A DNA stretch of 64,000 nt from Ramlibacter tataouinensis. Lineage in GTDB: Bacteria; Pseudomonadota; Gammaproteobacteria; Burkholderiales; Burkholderiaceae_C. The stretch is from assembly GCF_027941915.1 (NCBI RefSeq), contig NZ_CP116009.1:3100001-3164000 (forward strand), read 5' to 3'. The position numbers and the translations under genes were made by a program. The notes beneath the pieces were generated by a model. That model was not told the origin of the DNA. It did no database searches and saw only the letters and a program-made list of their open reading frames with translations. Numbering within the stretch: position 1 is the stretch's first letter; each line of letters opens with the position of its first letter. Of the stretch, positions 29,092 to 38,586 are shown in pieces.

Positions 29092-29837
29092 CGCCGCGTG
29101 CGCGCGTGGCGCTGCTGATCGACGCCGACAACGCGCCGGCCTCGCAGATCGACGTCATCCTCAACGAGCTCTCGACCTTCGGCGAGACCAGCATCCGGCG
29201 CGCCTACGGCAACTGGAAGAAGTCCGAGCTGCGCGGCTGGGAGGAGATCCTGCACGAGCACGCGATCCGGCCGATGCAGCAGTTCGACTACTCCAAGGGC
29301 AAGAACGCCAGCGACATGGCGATGGTGATCGACGCGCTGGACCTGCTCTACTCGGATGCGCCGGACGCCTTCGGCATCGTGTCCTCGGACGCCGACTTCA
29401 CGCCGCTGGTGATGCACCTGCGGGCCAAAGGCGCCGCGGTCTACGGGTTCGGCCTGCGCAAGACGCCCGAGCCCTTCGTCAACGCCTGCTCGCGCTTCCT
29501 GTTCCTGGACAAGCTGCCGCCGCCCGCGGCCGAAGCCGACGAGTCCGGCAGCGAAGCGCCCGCGGCCCGGCTGCGCGCCACCACCGCCCAGCTCAAGCAG
29601 GACGCCAAGCTGGTGATGCTGCTGCGCAATGCCGTGGAGGCGGCGGCCGACGACCAGGGCTGGGCCCGGGTCGGCGCGGTGGGCCAGCAGATCGCCAACC
29701 AGGCGTCGTTCGATTCGCGCAACTACGGCTATGCCACCCTGACCAAGCTGCTGGTCGCCACCCAGCTGTTCGAGGTGGCCGACGAGGGCAAGTCCAGCGT
29801 CATGGTGCGCGACAAGCGGGCGCGCGGCCGGTCGTAG
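29088..29837 (+). CDS. NYN-domain (LabA-like) protein with C-terminal OST-HTH/LOTUS domain
   Basis: Probable RNA-associated protein of 249 residues. The N-terminal PIN-like NYN domain (about 1-145) has acidic residues in [24 protein letters not shown] and [10 protein letters not shown], placed like the metal-binding site of LabA/DUF88 nucleases. The C-terminal part (about 165-245), with [16 protein letters not shown] and [13 protein letters not shown], fits an OST-HTH/LOTUS fold that can bind RNA. The start at 29088 overlaps pyrC; upstream codons in frame are a pyrC shadow. Nuclease activity is inferred from fold only. Confidence 0.85.
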   Translation: MTPRARVALLIDADNAPASQIDVILNELSTFGETSIRRAYGNWKKSELRGWEEILHEHAIRPMQQFDYSKGKNASDMAMVIDALDLLYSDAPDAFGIVSSDADFTPLVMHLRAKGAAVYGFGLRKTPEPFVNACSRFLFLDKLPPPAAEADESGSEAPAARLRATTAQLKQDAKLVMLLRNAVEAAADDQGWARVGAVGQQIANQASFDSRNYGYATLTKLLVATQLFEVADEGKSSVMVRDKRARGRS

Positions 29838-29842
29838 GAACG

Positions 29843-30577
29843 GTGGAATCGGGTTCGATCGACTGGGACTTGCCCTGGTTCGCGCCCTGGCGCGGGATGG
29901 GAGCGCCGGCCTGGGCCCGCTGCGTTGCGGGCGCCTCCGTGCCCGAAGCGCTGAATGCCGGAGATGGCTCGCCGGTGCGCTTCGTCGCCCAGTCGCAGCT
30001 GCCCGCCGGCGAGCCCTACGAGCGCTTCATCTTCGAGCGCCGCGCCTGCCCGACCCGCGACAACCTGCATGACTTCCTCAACGGCCTGTGCTGGCTGCGC
30101 ATGCCGCTGGCCAAGCGGCGGCTGAACGAGTTGCAGGCGCAGCAGATCGCCGTCCATGGCATCAGCGGCCGGCGCGGGCCGGTGCGCGACGCGATCACGC
30201 TGTTCGACGAGAACGGCGCGCTGCTGCAGGCGCCGCCGCCGCTGTGGGAAGCGCTGCTCACGCGCGACTGGCAGCGCCTGTTCGTGGGCCTGCGGCCGCT
30301 GTGGGCGCAGGCGCGCCTGCTGGTGTTCGGCCACGCGCTGCTGGAGCAGCTCGCGCGGCCGCGCAAGAACCTGACGGCCCATGTCTGGCGCGACCCCTGC
30401 CCGGATGCCGATCCGGCGGCGGCCGATGCCTGGCTGGCGCCGCGCTGCACCACCGAGCGGCTGGCCGCCAAGCCGTTCACGCCGCTGCCGGTGCTGGGCA
30501 TCCCCGGCTGGTGGCCGGCCAGCGAGAACTTTTCCTTCTACGCCGACTCGACGGTTTTCCGGCCGCCCCGACGCTGA
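29843..30577 (+). CDS. DUF3025 family protein
   Basis: Protein of 244 residues starting with GTG 29843, five bases after the NYN gene stop, with AGGA just upstream. Conserved-looking segments are PYERFIFERRACPTRDNLHDFLNGLCWLRMP (given by its ends PYERFIFE and NGLCWLRMP) and KNLTAHVW, matching the DUF3025 pattern common in Burkholderiales. No signal peptide or membrane segment. Function unknown; a role linked to pyrC or the NYN gene is suggested only by adjacency. Confidence 0.8.
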   Translation: MESGSIDWDLPWFAPWRGMGAPAWARCVAGASVPEALNAGDGSPVRFVAQSQLPAGEPYERFIFERRACPTRDNLHDFLNGLCWLRMPLAKRRLNELQAQQIAVHGISGRRGPVRDAITLFDENGALLQAPPPLWEALLTRDWQRLFVGLRPLWAQARLLVFGHALLEQLARPRKNLTAHVWRDPCPDADPAAADAWLAPRCTTERLAAKPFTPLPVLGIPGWWPASENFSFYADSTVFRPPRR

Positions 30578-30678
30578 AGCAAGGCAGAATCGCGCGCTCG
30601 GAGCGTCTTGCCGGGGCTTGAATCCGGCGGCGCCCACCTCATCTTTTGCGGCAAAACCCATCCGACTCCGGAGCCTTC

Positions 30679-31551
30679 ATGAAACGCATCGTCCTGTTCC
30701 TGGCCACCAACCTCGCGGTCGTGGTGGTGCTGGGCATCGTCGCCAGCCTGCTGGGCGTCAATCGCTACCTCACCGCCAATGGGCTGAACCTGGGCGCGCT
30801 GCTGGGCTTTGCCTTCATCATGGGCTTCGGCGGCGCCATCATCTCGCTGCTGATCTCCAAGCCGGTCGCCAAGTGGAGCTCGGGCGTGCAGGTGATCGAC
30901 GGCACCGGCTCGGCCGACGAGGCCTGGATCGTCGAGACGGTCCGCCGCTTCGCCGACAAGGCCGGCATCGGCATGCCGGAAGTCGGCATCTTCCAGGGCG
31001 AGCCCAACGCCTTCGCCACGGGGGCCTTCAAGAACAACGCGCTGGTCGCCGTGTCCACCGGGCTGCTGCAAGGCATGACCCGCGAGGAGGTGGAAGCCGT
31101 CATCGGCCACGAGGTGGCCCACATCGCCAACGGCGACATGGTGACCATGACGCTGATCCAGGGCGTGATGAACACCTTCGTGGTTTTCCTGTCGCGGGTG
31201 ATCGGCTACGTCGTGGACGGCTGGCTCAGCCGCGGCGAGCAGCGCTCGGGCCCCGGCATCGGCTACTACGTCACCACCATCGTGCTGGACATCCTGCTGG
31301 GCTTCCTGGCGGCGATCATCGTGGCCTGGTTCTCGCGCCAGCGCGAATTCCGCGCCGACCGCGGCTCGGCCCAGCTGATGGGCCGGCGCCAGCCCATGAT
31401 CAACGCGCTGGCCCGGCTCGGCGGCATGGTGCCGGGCGAGCTGCCCCAGGGCCTGCAGACCGCCGGCATCACCTCGGGCGTGGGCAAGCTGTTCTCCACC
31501 CACCCGCCGATCGAGGAGCGGATCGCGGCGCTGCAGCAGGCGCAGGGCTGA
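30679..31551 (+). CDS. htpX: Membrane zinc protease HtpX
   Basis: Inner-membrane M48 metalloprotease of 290 residues that takes part in membrane-protein quality control. Two N-terminal hydrophobic segments (about 5-25 and 35-55) precede the HEVAH motif (H144, H148), the third zinc ligand is E223 in EFRADRGSA, and two further hydrophobic segments lie between. ATG 30679 starts the conserved [11 protein letters not shown]. Followed by a clear terminator, so the unit ends here. Confidence 0.95.
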   Translation: MKRIVLFLATNLAVVVVLGIVASLLGVNRYLTANGLNLGALLGFAFIMGFGGAIISLLISKPVAKWSSGVQVIDGTGSADEAWIVETVRRFADKAGIGMPEVGIFQGEPNAFATGAFKNNALVAVSTGLLQGMTREEVEAVIGHEVAHIANGDMVTMTLIQGVMNTFVVFLSRVIGYVVDGWLSRGEQRSGPGIGYYVTTIVLDILLGFLAAIIVAWFSRQREFRADRGSAQLMGRRQPMINALARLGGMVPGELPQGLQTAGITSGVGKLFSTHPPIEERIAALQQAQG

Positions 31552-31570
31552 CCGCTCGCACACCGAACAG

Positions 31571-31600
31571 GAAGGCCGCCCTCGGGCGGCCTTCGTTCTT
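31571..31600 (+). terminator. Intrinsic terminator after htpX
   Basis: GAAGGCCGCCC (31571-31581) and GGGCGGCCTTC (31584-31594) form a perfect 11-base stem with a two-base loop (in practice a tetraloop), followed by GTTCTT. It also lies just downstream of the convergent proQ-like gene, so it may serve both strands. Confidence 0.8.
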
Positions 31601-31614
31601 CCGGGACCGGGCGT

Positions 31615-32322
31615 TCAGCCCGCCAGCTGCCTCACCTCGCCCGCACTCAGGCCGTACATCTCGGCAAACTCCTGCGCCGTCTTGCCGCTGGCCTCGAACG
31701 CGCGGCGCAGGGCTTCGACTCGGGCGCTCTTCTGGCCCAGCGCCATCAGCGCTTCCTCCAGCAGCCCCCGGGCCGGCTCCGGCGCGGCGCCGAAGCGCTC
31801 CCGGTAGCCGTCGCGGCCCAGGCCGGATCGCTCGATGGCCTCGGCCAGCTGGGACACCGCGCGCTGGCGCGCCGCGGCTTCCTGCGGCGAGCTGCTCTTG
31901 CGCCGATAGAGCTCGACGATGGCGTGGTGTACGTGTTCCGGCGCGACCGGCTCCACCGGCTGGCCGCCCAGGTCGTGCCGCGGCAGGCCGCCGGCGACCG
32001 CTTCCAGGTAGCGGTTGGAGCGCGTGTGCAGCCCCAGCGCCACCTTCAGCTCGTCCGCCGGCAGCCGGTCGGGGTGGGCGGTGCGCAGGTCCTCGAACAC
32101 GCCCAGCTTGAGCGGCAGGAAGCGCACGCCGAACAGGCCGGGGTACAGCTCGAACAGGGTGTGCAGCAGCGGGTGGATGCCGCGGACGGGCTTCTTGCCG
32201 CGCCGCCGGGATGGTTCCGATCCGGACTTCGTCGCGGCGGGAGCCGCAGCCGGCGCCGTGTCAACCGGGACCGAAGCAGGGGAGCCGTCGGGGACGGGGG
32301 CAGGGGTGTCGTTCTCGTTCAT
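31615..32322 (-). CDS. ProQ/FinO-family RNA chaperone
   Basis: RNA-binding protein of 235 residues. The N-terminal 50 residues are Ala/Pro-rich and disordered, ending in a basic patch (SRRRGKK). The FinO/ProQ domain covers about 55-155, with HPLLHTLFELYPGLF, GVFEDL and LKVALGLHTRSNRYLEAV. The C-terminal 75 residues are helical and unlike the Tudor-like domain of E. coli ProQ. The start at ATG 32322 overlaps the stop of the upstream FAD gene (ATGA). Such proteins bind structured sRNA and mRNA 3' ends; targets unknown. Confidence 0.88.
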   Translation of the reverse strand: MNENDTPAPVPDGSPASVPVDTAPAAAPAATKSGSEPSRRRGKKPVRGIHPLLHTLFELYPGLFGVRFLPLKLGVFEDLRTAHPDRLPADELKVALGLHTRSNRYLEAVAGGLPRHDLGGQPVEPVAPEHVHHAIVELYRRKSSSPQEAAARQRAVSQLAEAIERSGLGRDGYRERFGAAPEPARGLLEEALMALGQKSARVEALRRAFEASGKTAQEFAEMYGLSAGEVRQLAG

Positions 32323-33974
32323 GGATTCAGTTCTGCAATGGCTCGGTTGCCCGCGATGCTGCGGGCCAGCGCCTCGCCGACCTTGACGCCGTCGACGCCT
32401 GCCGAGAGGATGCCGCCGGCGTAACCGGCGCCTTCGCCGGCCGGGTACAGGCCGCGCACGTTCAAACTCTGGAAATCGTCGCCGCGCGGGATGCGCACCG
32501 GCGACGACGTGCGGGTCTCGACGCCGGTCAGCACCGCGTCTGGCCGGTCGAAGCCGGGGATCTTGCGGCCGAAGGCCGGCAGCGCCTCGCGCAGCGCCTC
32601 GATCGCATAGGGCGGCAGGGCCGGGTGCAGGTCGCCCAGCTGCACGCCCGGCTTGTAGGAAGGCAGCACGTCGCCGAATTCGCTCGAGGCACGGCCGGCG
32701 ATGAAATCGCCCACCAGCTGGCCCGGCGCGTCGTAGTTGCCGCCGCCCAGCTCGAAGGCGCGCGACTCCAGCTCGCGCTGCAGCGCCACGCCGGCCAGCG
32801 GCCCGCCGGGGTAGTCGCGCGCGTCGATGCTCACCACGATGCCGGCGTTGGCGTTGCGCTCGTTGCGCGAGTACTGGCTCATGCCGTTGGTGACCACGCG
32901 CTGCGGCTCCGAGGTGGCGGCCACCACGGTGCCGCCCGGGCACATGCAGAAGCTGTAGACGGCGCGGCCGTTGCTCGCGTGGTGCACCAGCTTGTAGTCG
33001 GCCGCGCCCAGCAGCGGGTGGCCGGCGTGCCGGCCCCAGCGGGCTCGGTCGATCATGCCCTGCGGGTGCTCGATGCGGAAGCCGATGGAAAAGGGCTTGG
33101 CCTCCAGCTGCACGCCGCTGGCCTGCAGTGCCTCGAAGGTGTCGCGCGCGCTGTGGCCCAGCGCCAGCACCACGTGGTCGGCGCGCAGCTCGGACGTCGC
33201 GCCGCTGTCCTGGTGCAGCACCTTCAGGCCGCGCAGGCGGCCGCCCTCGATCTCGAAGCCGGTCACGCGCTGCTGGAAGCGCACCTCGCCGCCCAGCGCG
33301 ATGATCTGCTCGCGCAGGTGCTCCACCACCTTCACCAGCTTGAAGGTGCCGATGTGCGGGTGCGCCACGTACAGGATCTCTTCCGGCGCGCCGGCCTGGA
33401 CGAACTCGCGCATCACCTTGCGGCCGAGGAAGCGCGGGTCCTTGATCTGGCTGTACAGCTTGCCGTCGGAGAAGGTGCCGGCGCCGCCTTCGCCGAACTG
33501 CACGTTGCTCTCGGGCTGCAACTCGCGCTTGCGCCACAGGCCCCAGGTGTCCTTCGTCCGTTCTCGCACCGGCTTGCCGCGTTCCAGCACGATCGGCCTC
33601 AGGCCCATCTGCGCCAGCACCAGCGCGGCGAAGATGCCGCAGGGGCCGAAGCCGATCACGACCGGGCGCGGCTCGGGGGGGCTGGAAGCGCTCACGGGCG
33701 GACGCCACGCCATGTCGGGCGTCGGGCCGACGTGCGGGTGTGCGGCGTGGCGCTGGAGCAGGTCCGCTTCCAGGCTTTCGTCGGCCAGCGCCAGGTCGAC
33801 GATGAAGACCGCCAGCAGGTCGGCCTTGCGCGCATCGAAGCTGCGCTTGAAGACCTCCAGCCGCGCGATCGCGTCGGCCGGCACGCCCAGCAGGGCGGCC
33901 GCGGCGGCGCGCAGGGCGGGCTCAGGCTGTTCGGCCTGCGCCAGCGGCAGTTTGAGTTCGGCGATGCGGATCAC
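32319..33974 (-). CDS. FAD-dependent oxidoreductase (COG2509-type)
   Basis: Flavoprotein of 551 residues. An N-terminal ferredoxin-like region (about 1-105) is followed by the FAD-binding GFGPCGIFAALVLAQMG at about 112-128. VQFGEGGAGTFSDGKLYSQI and CMCPGGTVVAATSE are diagnostic of this uncharacterised dehydrogenase family. The C-terminal GLYPAGEGAGYAGGI closes the FAD site. Substrate unknown. It is the first gene of a two-gene operon with the ProQ-like gene and lies just upstream of, and divergent from, rnpB. Confidence 0.87.
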   Translation of the reverse strand: MIRIAELKLPLAQAEQPEPALRAAAAALLGVPADAIARLEVFKRSFDARKADLLAVFIVDLALADESLEADLLQRHAAHPHVGPTPDMAWRPPVSASSPPEPRPVVIGFGPCGIFAALVLAQMGLRPIVLERGKPVRERTKDTWGLWRKRELQPESNVQFGEGGAGTFSDGKLYSQIKDPRFLGRKVMREFVQAGAPEEILYVAHPHIGTFKLVKVVEHLREQIIALGGEVRFQQRVTGFEIEGGRLRGLKVLHQDSGATSELRADHVVLALGHSARDTFEALQASGVQLEAKPFSIGFRIEHPQGMIDRARWGRHAGHPLLGAADYKLVHHASNGRAVYSFCMCPGGTVVAATSEPQRVVTNGMSQYSRNERNANAGIVVSIDARDYPGGPLAGVALQRELESRAFELGGGNYDAPGQLVGDFIAGRASSEFGDVLPSYKPGVQLGDLHPALPPYAIEALREALPAFGRKIPGFDRPDAVLTGVETRTSSPVRIPRGDDFQSLNVRGLYPAGEGAGYAGGILSAGVDGVKVGEALARSIAGNRAIAELNP

Positions 33975-34022
33975 GGCTTGTGTTCATCAAGCAGGCCGTC
34001 CGCGGGATGCGGTCGGGTCCGG

Positions 34023-34028
34023 GATAAT
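34023..34028 (+). promoter_or_regulatory. -10 box (GATAAT) of rnpB
   Basis: GATAAT lies nine bases before the inferred 5' end of RNase P RNA, matching five of six consensus bases. No good -35 at the usual distance, the region being very GC-rich. Confidence 0.55.
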
Positions 34029-34037
34029 ACGCGGCGT

Positions 34038-34371
34038 GAAGCACGCCAGGCCGCCGCTGGTGCAATCGTGGAAACACGGCACTGGAGGAAGGTCCGGACT
34101 GCACAGGGCAGCGTAGCAGGCAACACCTGTCCACCGCGAGGTGAGGATCAGAGCAACAGAGACGAGTCGGCGTGTCCCGCAAGGGCGCGCCGGGTGAAAC
34201 GGGCAATCTCTACGCGCAGCAATACCAAGTAGGCCGACGTTGACCTGGTCCCGGGGAGTCGGCGGGTAGGTAGCACCGAGCCGGTGGGGCGACCCCCGGC
34301 CCAGAGGAATGGCGGCCACGGCGCGGGCAACCGCGCCGCACAGAATCCGGCCTATCGGCGTGTCTTCACCT
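34038..34371 (+). ncRNA. rnpB: RNase P RNA, bacterial type A
   Basis: Catalytic RNA that matures tRNA 5' ends. The 5' arm GAAGCACGCC (34038-34047) pairs with the 3' arm GGCGTGTCTTC (34357-34367), forming helix P1. Conserved core elements are GGAGGAAGGTCCGGACT (about 34084-34100; most bacteria have GAGGAAAGTCC), CAGAGCAACAGAGA (about 34149-34162), CCCAGAGGAATGGC and ACAGAATCCGGCCTA near the 3' end. The length of about 334 bases fits betaproteobacterial type A RNA. The ends are estimated by helix P1 pairing. No protein-coding frame here is convincing. No T-rich terminator is obvious before the convergent gene. Confidence 0.95.
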
Positions 34372-34386
34372 ATTTCCAGCGGCGGA

Positions 34387-36018
34387 TCAGGCCAGCCCCA
34401 GCGCCTGGATCCGCTGCACGTGCGCCAGCAGCGAGCGCTGCGCCAGCGGCCACACCTTGGGCGGGACGTCGTCGTAGGCCAGCGGCACCCAGTCCTGCAG
34501 CGAGCCGCCGGGGCGCGCGCGCATGGCGGCGATCACCTTGGCTTCGCGTTGCAGGCGGTGCGCCTTGAGCTGGGCGATGGCTTGCAGGGCCGATCCGAGC
34601 ACATGGCCGTGCGCCGGCAGGATGAATTCGATACCGTGCTCGCCGCAGGCAGCCGCCAGCCGGTCCAGCGAATCGAGGTAGGCCGTCATTTCGCCATCCG
34701 GCGGGTCGACCACGGTGGTGCTGCCGTTGAGGATGTGGTCGCCGGAAAACAGCAGGCCGTCCTCCAGCAGCACCAGGCACAGGTGGTTGGCGGCGTGGCC
34801 CGGTGTGTGGATCACCATCAGCCGGTGGCCCTCGGCGCCGCCTTCCAGCGCCAGCACTTCGCCGTCGGCCAGCGCCCGGTCGGGCGTGAAGCTGCTGCCG
34901 GGCCGCGCCGTCGGCTGCGAGGGCAGGCCCAGGATCGGCGGCCGCCGATCGCACAGTGCCTGCAGCGGCCGGGCGCCCGGCGAGTGGTCGGGGTGCGAAT
35001 GGGTGCACACGATCAGCCGGATGTCGCCGCCCGCGGCCTGCCACAGGCGCCGCAGGTGCTGCGGATCGTCCGGGCCGGGGTCGATCGCGAGGTAGCCGGT
35101 CGACGCGTCGCCCACCAGGTAGCTGTTGGTGCCCGGCCCGGTCATGAAGCCGGGGTTGGGCGCCGTCAGTCGCTGCACGTTCTTCAGCAGCGGCACCGCC
35201 TGGTCACTTCGCCAGTCGAGGTGGTGGACGATCTGGCCGTCGGGCGAGACCAACTGCAGCTCGCCATAGGGCATGTCCTGCTCCATGAAGCGCGCTTCCT
35301 GGCCGGCCAGCCAGCCGGCGCGCGGGCAGCTGCGCCACAGCGGTTCCTCGCTCGCGCAGGCGGCCAGCACGGCATCGACGCTGTCGAACCCGCGCAGCCG
35401 CTCGAGCGTGCGGATGGTCGGGAAGATCATGAAGAAGCTGCCGGCCTGGTGCCGCGCCAGCGCGTCGGCCGGGCGCACCCAGACCGGCTCGAACTGCTCG
35501 GATTCGTCGGCCTGCGGCTGCTGGCCCTCGGGCATGCGCGCGACCAGGAACGGCACATCGAAGCGCCGCGGCAGGTCGCGGTCGGTGATCCAGTGGGCCA
35601 GCAGGAACATCTGCTCGGCCGCCAGCGTCAGGCCGCGCGCGCGGCACTGCTCGGCAAAGGGGGCGCGGCGGTCGAGTGCGCCGATGTCGGCCGGGCCGGC
35701 GAAGCGGCCGTCGGAGTGGCGCGCCAGCAGCACGCCCAGCTCCTCGAAGCTTTCGCGGATGGCGGCGATCGCCTGGGTCAGGTGCAGGTCGGTCTGGGTC
35801 GGCCGGCGCGCGGCGATCGCGTGCGCATCGGCGTCGGCCGGGTCGATGCCGCCGCCCGGGAAGACATAGGCGCCCGGCGCGAATCCGGCCGAGGCCGAGC
35901 GGCGCGTCATCAGCAGCTCGGGGCCGGCGGGGGTGTCGCGCATCAACAGCACCGTGGCGGCGGCGCGGGTGGGGACGGGTTCGCGCTGCGCGTGCAGCAA
36001 TTGCGTGGCTCGGACCAT
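34387..36018 (-). CDS. NUDIX hydrolase fused to a metallo-beta-lactamase-fold hydrolase
   Basis: Two-domain protein of 543 residues. The N-terminal domain (about 15-230) is NUDIX-like: [10 protein letters not shown] begins the box and [11 protein letters not shown] ends it, but about 30 residues lie between them, as in NUDT19-type enzymes (CoA or nucleotide diphosphatases). The C-terminal domain (about 275-540) is metallo-beta-lactamase-like with [22 protein letters not shown] and FSGDHILNG, and resembles LACTB2/glyoxalase II relatives, some of which are RNases. Divergent from dapF across a 59-base gap. Substrates unknown. Confidence 0.87.
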   Translation of the reverse strand: MVRATQLLHAQREPVPTRAAATVLLMRDTPAGPELLMTRRSASAGFAPGAYVFPGGGIDPADADAHAIAARRPTQTDLHLTQAIAAIRESFEELGVLLARHSDGRFAGPADIGALDRRAPFAEQCRARGLTLAAEQMFLLAHWITDRDLPRRFDVPFLVARMPEGQQPQADESEQFEPVWVRPADALARHQAGSFFMIFPTIRTLERLRGFDSVDAVLAACASEEPLWRSCPRAGWLAGQEARFMEQDMPYGELQLVSPDGQIVHHLDWRSDQAVPLLKNVQRLTAPNPGFMTGPGTNSYLVGDASTGYLAIDPGPDDPQHLRRLWQAAGGDIRLIVCTHSHPDHSPGARPLQALCDRRPPILGLPSQPTARPGSSFTPDRALADGEVLALEGGAEGHRLMVIHTPGHAANHLCLVLLEDGLLFSGDHILNGSTTVVDPPDGEMTAYLDSLDRLAAACGEHGIEFILPAHGHVLGSALQAIAQLKAHRLQREAKVIAAMRARPGGSLQDWVPLAYDDVPPKVWPLAQRSLLAHVQRIQALGLA

Positions 36019-36024
36019 CGGCTC

Positions 36025-36030
36025 ATTACA
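36025..36030 (-). promoter_or_regulatory. Candidate -10 box (TGTAAT) of the NUDIX-MBL gene
   Basis: On the minus strand TGTAAT ends six bases before the ATG at 36018, implying a leaderless message if real. It lies 34 bases from the opposing dapF box. Confidence 0.35.
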
Positions 36031-36064
36031 GCAGGAAAGCGCCGGCCCCCGCTGTCGCAGCCGC

Positions 36065-36070
36065 GATAAT
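36065..36070 (+). promoter_or_regulatory. Candidate -10 box (GATAAT) of dapF
   Basis: GATAAT ends seven bases before the dapF ATG (36078), again predicting a leaderless or near-leaderless transcript. It is the same hexamer as the rnpB box. Confidence 0.45.
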
Positions 36071-36077
36071 CCGGCTC

Positions 36078-36947
36078 ATGCGGATCCGGTTCACCAAGAT
36101 GCAGGGCGCGGGCAACGACTTCATCGTGCTCGACGAAACCCACCGCCGGCTGCAGCTCACGCCCGCGCAGTACCGCTTTCTGGCCGACCGGCACTTCGGC
36201 GTCGGCGCCGACCAGATCCTGTCGGTGCGGCCGTCGCCGGCCCCGGGCGTCGATTTCGAGTACGTGATCCACAACGCCGACGGCGGCGAGGTGGAGCAGT
36301 GCGGCAACGGCGCGCGCTGCTTCGTGCGCTACGTGCGCGACAAGGGCCTGTCCACCGCCGACACGCTGCGCGTGCAGACGCTGTCGGGCGTGATCGAGCC
36401 GCGCCTCAATACCGATGGCCGGGTCACGGTCGACATGGGCCCGCCGGTGTTCGAACCGGCGGCCATTCCCTTCGACGCGGCCGGCCTGCAGCCGCAGCCG
36501 GCCGGCGGCTGGCAGAAGTGGCCGCTGGCGCTGGGCCACGGGGCGGGCGCGCAGCAGGCCGCCGTCGCCGTGCTGTCGATGGGCAACCCGCACGCCGTGC
36601 AGGAAGTCGACGACGTCGAGGCCGCGCCCGTCACCAGCCAGGGTCCGCTGATCGAGACGCACCGGCGCTTCCCGCGCCGGGTGAACGCCGGCTACATGGA
36701 ATACGTCGATCGCGGCCGCATCCGGCTGCGCGTGTGGGAGCGGGGCGCCGGCGAGACGCTGGCCTGCGGCACCGGCGCCTGCGCGGCCGTGGTGGCCGGT
36801 ATCCGGCTGGGTCGCCTCGATGCGCGCGTCGATGTCGAGACGCGCGGCGGCAGGCTCACCATCGAGTGGGCCGGCGTCGGTGCTTCCGTATTCATGACCG
36901 GCCCCGCCGTCACCGTGTTCGAAGGCGAAATCGAGGTACCCGAATGA
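36078..36947 (+). CDS. dapF: Diaminopimelate epimerase
   Basis: Cofactor-independent epimerase converting LL- to meso-diaminopimelate for lysine and peptidoglycan. Length 289 residues. The two catalytic cysteines are C75 (EQCGNGARC) and C230 (LACGTGAC). The opening [15 protein letters not shown] is diagnostic. ATG 36078 is the only sensible start; upstream in-frame codons lie in the divergent gene. Its stop overlaps the next ATG by four bases. It has a functional link to MurE, which in the division cluster carries the meso-DAP motif. Confidence 0.97.
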   Translation: MRIRFTKMQGAGNDFIVLDETHRRLQLTPAQYRFLADRHFGVGADQILSVRPSPAPGVDFEYVIHNADGGEVEQCGNGARCFVRYVRDKGLSTADTLRVQTLSGVIEPRLNTDGRVTVDMGPPVFEPAAIPFDAAGLQPQPAGGWQKWPLALGHGAGAQQAAVAVLSMGNPHAVQEVDDVEAAPVTSQGPLIETHRRFPRRVNAGYMEYVDRGRIRLRVWERGAGETLACGTGACAAVVAGIRLGRLDARVDVETRGGRLTIEWAGVGASVFMTGPAVTVFEGEIEVPE

Positions 36948-37645
36948 GCAGCAACCCCATCCCCAGCGTGCCTCCCATCACCGAGGACGACATCGCCAAC
37001 TACCTGGTCAACTCGCCGGACTTCTTCGAGCGCCACGCCCAGCTGCTGGCCAGCGTGCAGCTCACCAGCCCGCACGGCAGCCGCGCGGTGAGCCTGCAGG
37101 AGCGGCAGGCCGAGATGCTGCGCGACAAGATCAAGGCGCTGGAGCACCGCATCATGGACATGGTGCGGCATGGCAACGAGAACGTGGTGATCGCCGACCG
37201 CCTGCACCGCTGGGCGCGCAACATCATGCTGGTGCGCTCCAAGCACGCGCTGCCGGCCACCATCGCCTCGGAGATCATGACCCAGTTCATGGTGCCGCAG
37301 GTGGCGATCAAGGTGTGGGGCGTGGCTGCGCATTTCGCCGGCGAGGAGTTCGCCGCCGGCGTCAGCGACGACGCCAGGAGTTTCGCCTCCTCCCTGACCC
37401 AGCCCTACTGCGGCGTGAACTCCGGCTTCGAGGCGGTCAACTGGCTGGAGGACAAGGCCATGGCGATGTCGGTGGCGCTGCTGCCGCTGCGCGTGGGCGG
37501 GCTGCACGACGCCTCGCGCGCGTTCGGCATGCTGGTGCTGGCCTCGCCCGATCCGCAGCGCTTTGCCGCCGGCATGGGCACCGACTTCCTGGAGCGCATC
37601 GCCGAGCTGGCGGCGGCGGCGCTCTCGCGCCTGCGCGACGAGTAG
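36944..37645 (+). CDS. DUF484 family protein
   Basis: Protein of 233 residues with a GAF-like C-terminal part. [20 protein letters not shown] forms a predicted helix (about 45-75) after the [15 protein letters not shown] motif typical of the family. It is placed between dapF and xerC, as in many Proteobacteria (dapF-yigA-xerC in E. coli). Function is not established. It overlaps dapF by four bases and ends two bases before xerC. Confidence 0.9.
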   Translation: MSSNPIPSVPPITEDDIANYLVNSPDFFERHAQLLASVQLTSPHGSRAVSLQERQAEMLRDKIKALEHRIMDMVRHGNENVVIADRLHRWARNIMLVRSKHALPATIASEIMTQFMVPQVAIKVWGVAAHFAGEEFAAGVSDDARSFASSLTQPYCGVNSGFEAVNWLEDKAMAMSVALLPLRVGGLHDASRAFGMLVLASPDPQRFAAGMGTDFLERIAELAAAALSRLRDE

Positions 37646-37647
37646 CG

Positions 37648-38583
37648 ATGGCCCCCGACGACGACACGGCCCTGGTCGAGCAGTACCTGGAGCACGTGCG
37701 CGTCGGCAAGCGGCTGGCGCCCCGCACCGTCGAGCTCTATGCGCTGGACCTGATCAAGCTGCGGCAGCAGGCGGCGCAGGCCGGCGTCGGCCTGCTGCGC
37801 GTGCAGAATGCGCACGTGCGGCGCTGGGTCGCACAGATGCATGGGGCCGGCCGCAGCGGACGCGGCATCGCGCTGATCCTGTCCGGCTGGCGCGGCTTCT
37901 ATGCCTGGCTGGGGCGCAAAGGCCGCATCGCCAGCAACCCGGTGCAGGACGTGCGCGCGCCCAAGTCGCCGCGGCCCTTGCCCAAGGCGCTGGGCGTGGA
38001 CGACGCCATGCAGCTGGCCGAGCACCACGATGCGCAGTCCGATCCGGTGCTGGAAGCGCGCGACGCCGCCGTCGTCGAGCTGATGTACGGCTGCGGGCTG
38101 CGCGTCGGCGAACTGGTCGGCCTGGACGTGGCGGCCAGCGCCGCGGCGCGAGGCTGGATCGACTTGCAGGCGGCCGAGGCCCACGTGCTGGGCAAGGGCA
38201 GCAAGCGGCGCACGGTGCCGATCGGGCGCAAGGCCATCGCCGCGCTGGAGGCCTGGCTGGCGCTGCGGCCCGGGCTGGCCAGGCACGACCCGGGTCTGTT
38301 CGTCGGCCGCGGCGGCAAGCGCCTGTCGGCGCAGGCGATCTGGCTGCGGCTGCGCCGGCGCAGCCTGGCGGCCGGGCTGGCGACGCCGGTGCACCCGCAC
38401 ATGCTGCGGCACTCGTTCGCCAGCCACGTGCTGCAGTCCAGCGGCGACCTGCGTGCGGTGCAGGAACTGCTGGGCCACGCCAACATCGCCACCACGCAGG
38501 TCTACACCCGCCTCGATTTCCAGCACCTGGCCGCCGCCTACGACGCGGCGCATCCGCGGGCGCAGCGGAAGCAGAAGGGCTGA
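37648..38583 (+). CDS. xerC: Tyrosine recombinase XerC
   Basis: Site-specific recombinase of 311 residues that, with XerD, resolves chromosome dimers at dif. The N-terminal SAM-like domain (about 10-95) is followed by the catalytic domain with R152, K183, H251-x-x-R254, H277 and the nucleophile Y286 (TTQVYTR). Context after dapF-DUF484 separates it from XerD. The ATG at 37648 is two bases after the DUF484 stop. It is convergent with the next gene with a three-base gap and no visible terminator. Confidence 0.94.
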   Translation: MAPDDDTALVEQYLEHVRVGKRLAPRTVELYALDLIKLRQQAAQAGVGLLRVQNAHVRRWVAQMHGAGRSGRGIALILSGWRGFYAWLGRKGRIASNPVQDVRAPKSPRPLPKALGVDDAMQLAEHHDAQSDPVLEARDAAVVELMYGCGLRVGELVGLDVAASAAARGWIDLQAAEAHVLGKGSKRRTVPIGRKAIAALEAWLALRPGLARHDPGLFVGRGGKRLSAQAIWLRLRRRSLAAGLATPVHPHMLRHSFASHVLQSSGDLRAVQELLGHANIATTQVYTRLDFQHLAAAYDAAHPRAQRKQKG

Positions 38584-38586
38584 CGG

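Noticed and set aside
34019..34330. Several short open frames across the RNase P RNA region
   Set aside because: The conserved RNase P core motifs and P1 pairing explain the sequence; the peptides show no homology-like features.
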